From contig NZ_FNYH01000003.1 in NCBI RefSeq assembly GCF_900108915.1, positions 124,001-188,000 of the forward strand: a stretch of 64,000 nucleotides of DNA. Direction: 5' to 3'. The DNA is from Allopseudospirillum japonicum. GTDB lineage: Bacteria; Pseudomonadota; Gammaproteobacteria; Pseudomonadales; Halomonadaceae. A model generated the notes under the pieces. That model did not search any database, was not told the origin of the DNA, and worked only from the letters and a program-made list of their open reading frames with translations. Positions 57,136-64,000 of the stretch are shown here, in pieces (the first letter of the stretch is position 1; each line of letters opens with the position of its first letter). The position numbers were made by a program, and so were the translations under genes.

Positions 57136-58485
57136 ATGCTCTCACTTAAATCTTATCCTCGCCGAGGTGCGCTCGCTGGTTTTAGTTTACTTTTGACCCT
57201 CACCGCACCCTGGTTATCTGCGCAACCTCCCGCCCCTGAGCCGCAAATCCTGTATGTTCAAGACCCTTTGCCTTTAGATGAACTGCGTAATTTTGCAGAA
57301 ATCTATGAGCGTATCAAACAAGCTTATGTCCAGCCAATTGATGATAACACCCTATTAGAATATGCCATCAAAGGGATGCTTGCCGGATTAGATCCACACT
57401 CGGCTTACCTCAGCGCCCAAGATTATGACAACTTACAAGAGAGCACCGAAGGGGAGTTTGGTGGTTTAGGGATTGAAGTAGGTGTACATGAAGATGGCAT
57501 TTTAGTCATTAGCCCAATTGATGACACGCCCGCATCACGCGCTGGCTTAAAACCCCAAGATGTGATTATCAGGATCAACCAAACCCCTACTCGAGGTTTG
57601 TCTCTCAGCCAAGGGGTTGATCTCATGCGTGGTGCCCCTGGAACTCAAATAGAGCTTGGGATTCGCCGTGGTAGTCAAACCTTTGATGTGTCTTTAACAC
57701 GTGCTGTAATCGCGGTCACCAGCGTCAAAACTCGCCTTTTAGAACCCCATTACGGCTATATTCGTATTTCTCAGTTTCAAACCCGCACAGGCAAAGATGT
57801 ACAAGAAGCTTTAGCTGATCTTTTCGCACGCAACCAAGGGGATTTACGCGGCCTCATTTTGGATTTGCGCAATAACCCAGGCGGGATCTTACAATCTGCG
57901 GTGGCAGTTGCTGATGCTTTCTTAACAGAGGGCTTGATTGTGTATACGGAAGGTCGTTTACCGGACGCAGAATTAAGGTTCTCTGCAGATGCCCAAGATC
58001 CTAGCCAAGGGGTGCCTTTAATTGTGCTCATTAATGCAGGTAGCGCATCGGCTTCTGAGATTGTCGCTGGTGCCTTACAAGACCATAAACGCGCGGTTTT
58101 AATGGGTAGCGCAAGTTTTGGTAAAGGCTCAGTGCAAAGTGTTCTACCTTTAAAAGGTGAGCGGGCATTAAAACTAACAACGGCTTTATATTTCACACCT
58201 TCGGGGCGTTCGATTCAAGCTCAAGGCATCATGCCCGATATAAAGGTGCAAAATGTGCGTGTGACCCCAGTTGAGCAACCCAATGCTGAAATCCGCGAAG
58301 CAAACTTAGCTGGCCACTTAAATAATGCACAAGAAGACAATACAAAGGCAGCAGGCCAAAACTCATCCACCCAGACTAGCCCTGTGACCTCAGGACTAAG
58401 CGCTGAGGATTATCTTTTAGGTGAAGCGCTTAATCTTTTGAAAGGCTGGCAGATTTTGAGGGCTCAACATAATGACGACAACTAA
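57136..58485 (+). CDS. ctpA: Carboxy-terminal processing protease CtpA (S41)
   Basis: The 449-residue exported protease has a signal peptide (to about PWLSAQ), an N-terminal region with GMLAGLDPHSAYLSAQDY, a PDZ domain (about 107-190, GIEVGVHEDGILVISPID), and the S41 core. The catalytic Ser (about 304) is in NAGSASASEIVAGAL and Lys (about 329) in SASFGKGSVQSV. Such proteases trim envelope proteins and peptidoglycan hydrolases, which fits the envC neighbour. ATG 57136 has AGGA 8 bases upstream. The last 14 bases overlap the yibQ start. The C-terminus has an Asn/Gln/Ser-rich stretch. Confidence 0.94.
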   Translation: MLSLKSYPRRGALAGFSLLLTLTAPWLSAQPPAPEPQILYVQDPLPLDELRNFAEIYERIKQAYVQPIDDNTLLEYAIKGMLAGLDPHSAYLSAQDYDNLQESTEGEFGGLGIEVGVHEDGILVISPIDDTPASRAGLKPQDVIIRINQTPTRGLSLSQGVDLMRGAPGTQIELGIRRGSQTFDVSLTRAVIAVTSVKTRLLEPHYGYIRISQFQTRTGKDVQEALADLFARNQGDLRGLILDLRNNPGGILQSAVAVADAFLTEGLIVYTEGRLPDAELRFSADAQDPSQGVPLIVLINAGSASASEIVAGALQDHKRAVLMGSASFGKGSVQSVLPLKGERALKLTTALYFTPSGRSIQAQGIMPDIKVQNVRVTPVEQPNAEIREANLAGHLNNAQEDNTKAAGQNSSTQTSPVTSGLSAEDYLLGEALNLLKGWQILRAQHNDDN

Positions 58486-59812
58486 TTCACAGCAGGCATC
58501 TCAACGGCCGCCTTGGGCACAGTTCAAACGCACACTGACACTTGTCGCTTCAAGTTTTGTACTGGGTAGCTTGAGTTTTTCTAGCCATGCCGCGTCCATT
58601 ACCTTGATTATTGATGATATCGGTCATCAAATGAAAGCCGGTATGCGCGCGGTTAATCTGCCAGGCGAGGTCACCCTTTCTGTTTTGCCTAATCGCCCTC
58701 ATAGCCAAACATTAGCAAAAGCAGCGCATCAAGCTGGCAAAGCCATTATGCTGCATTTGCCAATGGAAAATTTGCACGAACGGGAATTAGGAGCCTGTGG
58801 TATCACCACGCAGATGCCCAGCGCAGAACAAAAAGAAATCGTGCAACGCTGCTTAAAAGAAGTCCCTCATATTATTGGCGTCAACAACCATATGGGGAGT
58901 TTGCTGACCCAAAGTATGCAATCTATGGATGCTGTCCTTGAAGTCATCAAGGGAGAGCGCCTTTTCTTTGTCGATAGCCGCACGACACCTAGAACTGTTG
59001 CCGGTGAACGCGCCCAATTGATGCAAGTCCCTTATTTACAAAGAGATGTGTTCTTAGATCATGATCCTGATCCTAAAGCGATTGCTGCTGCTTTCCGTGA
59101 GTTGATTGCCCAAGCCAAACGCAAAGGTCATGCGGTTGCTATTGGCCATCCTTATCCACAAACACTGGCTCTTTTAGAACGTGAGCTCCCTAAGTTGAAA
59201 GACTATGGTGTCAGCTTAGTCAATGCACCACGTCTGATTCTTGCATTAAACCGTGGTTACCCAGAAGGCCATTTTGGCTTACAGGCCAGTCAGTATGCCA
59301 GCTTGACCTCGAATGTGGATCAAGTCAGTCTCTCACCCGTGCAAAACAATAAGCGCTTGCCCAGTTTACAAACCACCAGCACTGAGGTCAGCACCAGTTA
59401 TCAAGCAGAAGAAACAAAACCAGCAACCAATAAAACAGCATCGGCGGCGGTTAATCCTTCACCTCCGCCACCCACAGAAACCAAATCAGTTGCCCAAGCC
59501 TCCCCCAAGATTCCAAGTGTCCCCACAGGCAGCAGTTATAGCCCCTTATCCGGTGAGCATTATAAGATTGCCAACCCAGCACCTTATCGCTATCAAGCGC
59601 CTGTAGTACAAGCGATAGAAGCACCTAAACCCGCGCCGCAAGCACAAAACCTTTCAGGCGGGCAAACCCAGTTAAGTTTTAACCGTGCAACGCCTGTAAA
59701 TAATGCACCCACAATGCAGCCTGTGGATAACTCTTGGTTGAATGACCGCAAGCCCGCGATTCAGGAAAGAAGCGCTCCCAAAGTGCTCACCCCTGTGGAA
59801 AAAGTTTTTTAG
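58472..59812 (+). CDS. yibQ: Divergent polysaccharide deacetylase YibQ with long C-terminal tail
   Basis: The family domain occupies about residues 38-265: ASITLIIDDIGHQMKAGMRA, GEVTLSVLPNRPHS, AIMLHLPMENLHERE, NNHMGSLLTQSM, FFVDSRTTPRTVA and GHAVAIGHPYPQTLALL. It resembles NodB-type deacetylases but its activity is not established. A hydrophobic signal segment (about 20-37) ends before ASI. The remaining 170 residues or so are Pro, Gln, Thr and Ser-rich low-complexity sequence (for example PSPPPPTETKS), absent from E. coli YibQ. It overlaps ctpA by 14 bases, so translation is likely coupled. Confidence 0.9.
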   Translation: MTTTNSQQASQRPPWAQFKRTLTLVASSFVLGSLSFSSHAASITLIIDDIGHQMKAGMRAVNLPGEVTLSVLPNRPHSQTLAKAAHQAGKAIMLHLPMENLHERELGACGITTQMPSAEQKEIVQRCLKEVPHIIGVNNHMGSLLTQSMQSMDAVLEVIKGERLFFVDSRTTPRTVAGERAQLMQVPYLQRDVFLDHDPDPKAIAAAFRELIAQAKRKGHAVAIGHPYPQTLALLERELPKLKDYGVSLVNAPRLILALNRGYPEGHFGLQASQYASLTSNVDQVSLSPVQNNKRLPSLQTTSTEVSTSYQAEETKPATNKTASAAVNPSPPPPTETKSVAQASPKIPSVPTGSSYSPLSGEHYKIANPAPYRYQAPVVQAIEAPKPAPQAQNLSGGQTQLSFNRATPVNNAPTMQPVDNSWLNDRKPAIQERSAPKVLTPVEKVF

Positions 59813-59836
59813 TGCGTAAGGAATTAAGCAAAATAC

Positions 59837-60760
59837 ATGTGTAAAAGGCGTTTGACTCTGTATAAAGAACAGCTTCTTACCGGCTTGGTACTGGCTTGTT
59901 GGAGGCTGTTAGCACGTATTCCCCTAGGTTATTTAGCGCATGCTGCTTGGCTCAGTGGTCGCTTGTTATGGTGGGCACATGGCCGTGAGCGTATTGTGAC
60001 TGAGACCAATTTACGCCTTTGTTATCCCGAGTTATCCACAACACAACAAACACACATGGCACGCGCTAGCTTGGTGGCAAGTAGTGCAACTTTTCTGGAA
60101 TTAGGATTTGCTTGGCAAGCCCCTTTGTCACTCTGTTTAGCCAGTATTCAAAGGGTTGAAGGCTTAGAAAACTTGCAACAAGCCCAAACTGCTGGCCAAG
60201 GCGTGATTATTCTCGCGCCTCATATAGGGAACTGGGAGATTCTTAATCTTTGGCTCTCACAGCAAGGCGTTTTTACCGCTATGTATGCGCCGCCTAAGTT
60301 GACCAGCTTAGATAAGCACACCCGTGCTGGCCGTGAGCGCGGTGGTGCCCAGCTTGTGCCTACAGATGTTAAAGGCGTTGCAGCCTTATTGAAGGCCCTC
60401 AAACGCGGGGAAATGATCGGTATTTTACCAGATCAAGAACCTGACTGGTCTGGTGGTGTATTTGCGCCTTTCTTCCAGCAACCCGCGTTTACCGGCACCC
60501 TACTTGCAAAACTCGTGGCCCGTACCCAAGCCCGAGTCGTCACTGGGATGGCAGAACGCTTACCGCATGGACAAGGCTTTGTAGTTAAGTTTTTCCCCGC
60601 AGATGATAGAGTCTATGCACAGGATGAAACGACAGCCTGTACAGGGATTAATGCTTGCGTAGAAACCGCGATTGCCCAAGCTCCCTTGCAATACCAATGG
60701 GAATACAAACGCTTTCGTAAACGCCCAACACAGCAACCCTCCTTGTACCCACCAACCTAA
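59837..60760 (+). CDS. LpxL/HtrB-like lysophospholipid acyltransferase
   Basis: The 307-residue inner-membrane protein has an N-terminal hydrophobic anchor and the family's catalytic HX4E motif, ILAPHIGNWEIL (His129, Glu134). RERGGAQLVPTD, GILPDQEPDWSGGVFAPFF and YQWEYKRFRKRP follow as in LpxL/LpxM and related acyltransferases. It could add a secondary acyl chain to lipid A made by the lpx genes at 3-6.7 kb, or act on another acceptor; the sequence does not separate the two. It starts 24 bases after yibQ and is probably cotranscribed. Confidence 0.88.
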   Translation: MCKRRLTLYKEQLLTGLVLACWRLLARIPLGYLAHAAWLSGRLLWWAHGRERIVTETNLRLCYPELSTTQQTHMARASLVASSATFLELGFAWQAPLSLCLASIQRVEGLENLQQAQTAGQGVIILAPHIGNWEILNLWLSQQGVFTAMYAPPKLTSLDKHTRAGRERGGAQLVPTDVKGVAALLKALKRGEMIGILPDQEPDWSGGVFAPFFQQPAFTGTLLAKLVARTQARVVTGMAERLPHGQGFVVKFFPADDRVYAQDETTACTGINACVETAIAQAPLQYQWEYKRFRKRPTQQPSLYPPT

Positions 60761-60859
60761 TGGCCACACCCTGCGCTGTTAAAAAGCACACTATACTTGC
60801 TGATATCCTTGTGTACCAACAAGGGTAGATTGATTTCACTCAGCTCAGGAGTGTTTGCT

Positions 60860-61060
60860 ATGTTAGAGGCGTTGTTAGAAACACGTTTTGCCCCCTGCCC
60901 TTATTGCGGCCATGAACAAGAATGGGCTTTTGATACCAGTGCTGGTGCCCAAGTCTTCCATGAAGAGTGCGACCTTTGTTATGCCTTGGTTGAAGTGCAT
61001 TTTTACGTCGATATGCAAGGGAGCTTGGCTCACTTTGAGCTAAAACGCGAGATGGATTAG
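60860..61060 (+). CDS. CPXCG motif-containing cysteine-rich protein
   Basis: The 66-residue protein has CPYCG near the N-terminus and CDLC at about residues 38-41, a likely single zinc site, between acidic and aromatic stretches (HEQEWAFDTSAG, LVEVHFYVDMQ). The CPXCG family is widespread in gammaproteobacteria and uncharacterised. ATG 60860 has AGGAG 8 bases upstream, a strong site, which favours it over upstream in-frame codons from 60797. It is convergent with coaBC. Confidence 0.88.
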   Translation: MLEALLETRFAPCPYCGHEQEWAFDTSAGAQVFHEECDLCYALVEVHFYVDMQGSLAHFELKREMD

Positions 61061-61078
61061 CTCAAACTGTTTTCATAG

Positions 61079-61101
61079 ACCGCGAGCTCATCACTCGCGG
61101 T
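61079..61101. terminator. Hairpin at the 3' end of coaBC
   Basis: ACCGCGAG (61079-61086) and CTCGCGGT (61094-61101) form a perfect 8-bp stem with a 7-base loop that includes the coaBC stop codon. It lies between convergent genes and may end both transcripts; T tracts are short. Confidence 0.5.
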
Positions 61102-62320
61102 TGCTCAAGCTTTCTTGATTGGTATAGGCTTGTAAAATTTCTGTCATCAGTTGATGAGCAAGTTCTTTTTTACTTTGTATATCAAATGCCTGCTGACGGT
61201 CTTTGGTGATTAACGTCACTGCATTGTGATCACTATGAAAACCAATTTCTGGATTAGACACATCATTGGCAATCATCATATCTAAGCCTTTACGTTGTAA
61301 CTTTGCCAAAGCATAAGCCTGCACCTTTTGAGTTTCTGCAGCAAAACCAACGACTAAAGCAGGGCGTTGTTGATGCTGGGCGATAGTGGCCACAATATCT
61401 GGATTTTCCACCAAATTTAAGGTTAACCCTTGCTGAGATTGATCTTTTTTCAACTTATGCACAGCCACTTCTGCCAAGCGATAATCCGCAACTGCCGCCG
61501 CTGCAATAAAAATATCCGTTTGCGCCACCTCGGATAAACAAGCCGCTAGCATTTGTTCAGCGCTTTCTACGTCCACCCGAGTCACACCCGAAGGACAAGC
61601 CAATTGTGTGGGGCCACTGACTAAAGTGACCTGACACCCAAGCGCTTGCGCCGCCGCCGCCAGTGCATAACCCATTTTGCCCGAGCTGTGATTACTAATA
61701 TAACGTACAGGATCGATTGGCTCTCGTGTTGGCCCTGCGGTAATCACGACTTTTGGCCCTTGTGCTTGTTGCACCCCAACCGCTGCTTGCAAGGCCGCTA
61801 CTATCTGCTCAGGTTCCAACATTCGCCCCATACCTAAATCACCACAAGCCTGTTCGCCACTGGCTGGGCCTAAAATATGTACTTGATGAGTGCGTAAAAT
61901 TTGCAGATTGGCCTGTGTTGCTGGGTGAGCCCACATGGCTTGATTCATAGCAGGCGCAATAAACACAGGGGCTTGACTGGCTAAATACAAGGTACTCACT
62001 AAATCATCTGCATGTCCATGAGCTAAGCGTGCCATTAAATCGGCTGTCGCTGGGGCGATCACAATTTTGTGCGCCCAACGTGCTAACTCAATATGCCCCA
62101 TACCCGCTTCTGCATCTGCATCTAATAAGCTGGTATGTACTGGGGATTGACTCAAAGCTTGTAGGGTTAAGGGTGTGATAAAGGCTTGGGCGGCCTGCGT
62201 CATGGCCACACGCACTTGCGCACCGGCTTGGGTCAGCAAACGGACTAAATGTGCACTTTTATAGGCCGCAATACCACCACTAATGCACACTAAAATACGC
62301 TGATCTTTGAGGGAAGTCAT
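61091..62320 (-). CDS. coaBC: Bifunctional phosphopantothenoylcysteine synthetase/decarboxylase
   Basis: CoaBC joins cysteine to 4'-phosphopantothenate and decarboxylates the product in coenzyme A synthesis. The 409 residues have the N-terminal flavin decarboxylase (ILVCISGGIAAYKSAHLVRL, GHIELARWAHKIVIAPATAD with the catalytic His, APAMNQAMW, and GEQACGDLGMGRM with the active Cys) and the C-terminal synthetase (VITAGPTREPIDPVRYISN, HSSGKMGYALA, KLKKD). It is divergent from radC with 65 bases between, the same arrangement as dfp/radC in E. coli. Confidence 0.96.
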   Translation of the reverse strand: MTSLKDQRILVCISGGIAAYKSAHLVRLLTQAGAQVRVAMTQAAQAFITPLTLQALSQSPVHTSLLDADAEAGMGHIELARWAHKIVIAPATADLMARLAHGHADDLVSTLYLASQAPVFIAPAMNQAMWAHPATQANLQILRTHQVHILGPASGEQACGDLGMGRMLEPEQIVAALQAAVGVQQAQGPKVVITAGPTREPIDPVRYISNHSSGKMGYALAAAAQALGCQVTLVSGPTQLACPSGVTRVDVESAEQMLAACLSEVAQTDIFIAAAAVADYRLAEVAVHKLKKDQSQQGLTLNLVENPDIVATIAQHQQRPALVVGFAAETQKVQAYALAKLQRKGLDMMIANDVSNPEIGFHSDHNAVTLITKDRQQAFDIQSKKELAHQLMTEILQAYTNQESLSNRE

Positions 62321-62385
62321 AAGCGAAAATCCTTATTTTCTGCTAATTAATGAGGTTGGGATTATCAATGCAAGGAGCAAATCAG

Positions 62386-63063
62386 ATGGCAAGTATTCGT
62401 GAATGGCCTGAAGGAGAACGTCCACGTGAAAAATTATTACACATGGGTCCTCAAGCACTTTCTGATGCAGAACTATTAGCTATTTTCTTACGCACAGGCA
62501 CACAAGGCAAATCAGCGGTTGATCTAGCGCGTGAGCTTATCAAGGAATTTGGTGGTTTACGCACCTTGCTGACCGCAAATCAACAAAGCTTTTGTGCTTG
62601 CCACGGATTAGGACAAGCCAAATTTGCAACTTTACAAGCGGTGCTAGAAATGAGCCGCCGTCATATGGAAGCGGTACTCACTCGTGGCGAGGCTCTGACC
62701 AGTTCGAAACAGGTCCGCCAATTGTTAAAACTCAAATTACGCGATTATCCGCATGAAGTCTTTGCTGTCATATTTTTGGATAAGCAACATCAAGTGCTTG
62801 CCATTGAGGAGCTTTTTAAAGGCACTTTAGATGCAGCCAGTATTTATCCACGCGAAGTCCTCAAACGTGTGTTACACCATAATGCCGCAGCAGTCATTTT
62901 TGCGCATAACCATCCTTCAGGTTCAACGCGTCCCAGTCAGGCAGATCAACAAATCACCCAAAGTTTACGCACCTTATTACAGATGATTGATGTGCAAGTG
63001 CTCGATCACTTTATTATTGGTGAAGGCGATCCTTACTCATTTGCAGAAGCTGGCTTGATTTAA
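62386..63063 (+). CDS. radC: RadC family JAB/MPN domain protein
   Basis: The 225-residue protein has an N-terminal helical domain ([38 protein letters not shown]) and a JAB metal-binding domain with [20 protein letters not shown], giving the HxHPSGx7D ligands. Its biochemical role is unresolved; it was once thought to be a repair protein. ATG 62386 is chosen because AAGGAG lies 8 bases upstream; in-frame starts at 62350 and 62368 lack a site. It lies between coaBC and rpmB as in E. coli. Confidence 0.96.
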   Translation: MASIREWPEGERPREKLLHMGPQALSDAELLAIFLRTGTQGKSAVDLARELIKEFGGLRTLLTANQQSFCACHGLGQAKFATLQAVLEMSRRHMEAVLTRGEALTSSKQVRQLLKLKLRDYPHEVFAVIFLDKQHQVLAIEELFKGTLDAASIYPREVLKRVLHHNAAAVIFAHNHPSGSTRPSQADQQITQSLRTLLQMIDVQVLDHFIIGEGDPYSFAEAGLI

Positions 63064-63202
63064 ATCATCCTTGGCTTGCGGTTCCGGCTAGAGCAGGTAT
63101 AATGTGCCTTCCTCAATACTCTGTGCCGGATCAGCTAGGATTTGTGCCCCGTTTATCCACTGCATCTTGAATGTATACATTCGAGATTGTTTTGGCGTTT
63201 GC

Positions 63203-63231
63203 TTGCATGTGCATGACGCTTCTGATATAAA
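63203..63231 (+). promoter_or_regulatory. Probable extended -10 promoter of rpmB-rpmG
   Basis: TGATATAAA (63223-63231) is an extended -10 box (TGn plus TATAAA), with a weak -35 TTGCAT (63203-63208) 17 bases upstream. Transcription would start near 63238, leaving a leader of about 95 bases. A perfect 14-bp palindrome, GAATGTATACATTC (63169-63182), lies 20 bases upstream of the -35. Confidence 0.5.
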
Positions 63232-63332
63232 GTTCGGCCTTTAATCAGGGGTAACGGCGGTCGCCTTCCTTCCATGCCGGTTGTCCCACGGAATTTTCTT
63301 GAAGCCAACACTGAGCGGTTGGAGGCCAACAA

Positions 63333-63569
63333 ATGTCACAAGTTTGTCAAGTTACCGGCAAGCGTCCTATCACCGGTAATAACGTATCACACTCAAATCG
63401 TAAAACGCGTCGTCGTTTTCTGCCTAACCTGCATACGCATCGTTTTTGGGTAGAGTCTGAAAAGCGCTTCGTTAAATTGCGCGTTTCCTCTAAAGGCATG
63501 CGCATTATCGATAAAGTAGGTATCGACCAAGTCTTGGTTGATTTGCGCAAGCGCGGCGAAAGCTTTTAA
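63333..63569 (+). CDS. rpmB: 50S ribosomal protein L28
   Basis: The 78-residue protein [20 protein letters not shown] then [20 protein letters not shown] is the canonical L28 sequence and length. GGAGG lies about 9 bases before ATG 63333. It is followed after 16 bases by rpmG, the standard pair. Confidence 0.98.
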   Translation: MSQVCQVTGKRPITGNNVSHSNRKTRRRFLPNLHTHRFWVESEKRFVKLRVSSKGMRIIDKVGIDQVLVDLRKRGESF

Positions 63570-63585
63570 TTAAAGGAGCGATAAG

Positions 63586-63741
63586 ATGCGTGATAAAATC
63601 AAGCTAGTTTCTAGCGCAGGTACTGGTCACTTCTACACCACGACCAAAAACAAGCGTACCACGCCTGATAAACTAGAATTCAAAAAGTATGATCCTGTAG
63701 TGCGCAAGCATGTGCTCTACAAAGAAGCAAAAATCAAGTAG
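63586..63741 (+). CDS. rpmG: 50S ribosomal protein L33
   Basis: The 51-residue product begins [20 protein letters not shown] and ends [10 protein letters not shown], matching L33 of the cysteine-free (C-) type. AAGGAG at 63573-63578 lies 7 bases upstream of ATG 63586. It follows rpmB and ends shortly before a strong terminator. Confidence 0.97.
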   Translation: MRDKIKLVSSAGTGHFYTTTKNKRTTPDKLEFKKYDPVVRKHVLYKEAKIK

Positions 63742-63782
63742 TCTGATTCGCCCTTTTCTTTTCGCTGGCGCATTAGCACATC

Positions 63783-63808
63783 AAAACCCGGATTCGTCCG
63801 GGTTTTTT
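63783..63808 (+). terminator. Terminator of rpmB-rpmG
   Basis: AAAACCCGGA (63783-63792) and TCCGGGTTTT (63797-63806) form a perfect 10-bp stem with a 4-base loop TTCG followed by more T. The TTCG loop is exceptionally stable. Confidence 0.93.
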
Positions 63809-63839
63809 ATTGCCTTCAATTTACCCTGAGGATGCCTCA

Positions 63840-64000
63840 ATGCCTGAATTACCTGAAGTGGAAACCACACGCACAGGTCTTGCGCCTTATTGCCATCAGG
63901 GCATTATCAGCCATTTGCAGGTTCGTCAGCCCAGATTAAGATGGCCTGTCCCCGAAAACCTTGAAGCGCAAGTGCAAGGTGGGCATCTTGCTCCTTTACT
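63840..64000 (+). CDS. mutM: Formamidopyrimidine-DNA glycosylase, N-terminal part (cut by window end)
   Basis: MutM removes 8-oxoguanine and formamidopyrimidines from DNA. The visible 53 residues start MPELPEVETTRTGLAPYCHQ, with the catalytic N-terminal Pro (after Met removal) and Glu, and continue RQPRLRWPVPENLE. GAGGA lies 7-8 bases upstream of ATG 63840. The rpmG-mutM order is conserved. The rest of the gene is beyond the window. Confidence 0.95.
   Translation, partial: MPELPEVETTRTGLAPYCHQGIISHLQVRQPRLRWPVPENLEAQVQGGHLAPL

Noticed and set aside
57777..58196. 139-codon - strand frame inside ctpA
   Set aside because: It is antisense to the S41 catalytic core with its intact Ser and Lys motifs. 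No independent evidence supports it.

Overview
The window is 64 kb of a gammaproteobacterial chromosome with moderate GC content. Several local gene orders are those of the Pseudomonadales/Oceanospirillales side of the class: frr-uppS-cdsA-dxr followed by lpxD-fabZ-lpxA-lpxB-rnhB; a short malic enzyme beside rpmE and priA; hisE-tatA-tatB-tatC; hslV-hslU; bepA-tusA-perM; gpmI-envC-ctpA-yibQ; and coaBC/radC-rpmB-rpmG-mutM. No rRNA, CRISPR array, prophage or intact insertion sequence is visible. The species cannot be named from the sequence alone.

Layout. Positions 1-9.6 kb (+): end of frr, undecaprenyl-PP and CDP-diacylglycerol synthesis, isoprenoid synthesis (dxr), the lipid A genes, rnhB, then nlpD-rpoS. 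The rseP-bamA-skp block that normally lies between dxr and lpxD is absent, and dnaE does not follow rnhB. At 9.6-9.9 kb there is a decayed TnpB (IS200/IS605 family) tail whose end hairpin sits where the rpoS terminator should be. At 9.9-15.7 kb (-) an apparent operon encodes a hybrid sensor kinase, a separate Hpt protein, a small Trp-rich protein and an M48 lipoprotein protease. At 15.8-18.7 kb (-) are csrA with tRNA-Ser(GCT) and two identical tRNA-Arg(ACG), a malic enzyme and rpmE. At 18.9-31.5 kb are priA, a response regulator, cysZ, a YgiQ-type radical SAM protein, a DUF1704 metallopeptidase-like protein, tatABC with hisE, a DUF4426 protein and hslVU.

The stretch 31.5-41.8 kb is the most accessory part: an acidic repeat protein built from exact 123-bp units, an OB-fold stress protein, a PHB-depolymerase-like lipoprotein, UDP-glucuronate decarboxylase with a divergent glycosyltransferase, an orphan protein recognisable as the CRISPR-associated NE0113 family (CARF/ring-nuclease type), a five-PAS diguanylate cyclase, a 2-oxoglutarate oxygenase resembling the EF-Tu prolyl hydroxylase, and tcdA. 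From 41.9 kb on come ubiC-ubiA, a nitronate monooxygenase, DUF971, typA, a Cache chemoreceptor, bepA, tusA-perM, a DTW-domain tRNA modifier, ycjX, the gpmI-envC-ctpA-yibQ run, a LpxL-like acyltransferase, coaBC, radC, rpmB-rpmG and the start of mutM.

How the genes work together. Envelope biogenesis dominates: lipid A and undecaprenyl carriers, two degenerate LytM amidase activators (NlpD, EnvC), CtpA, BepA, a second M48 protease and Tat export. A second theme is regulation (RpoS, CsrA, a phosphorelay, a c-di-GMP cyclase, a chemoreceptor). The best candidate for something little described is the orphan NE0113-family protein: its gene follows a diguanylate cyclase gene on the same strand, has no CRISPR or cas genes nearby, and has lost the conserved GGRK-type motif of its fold.
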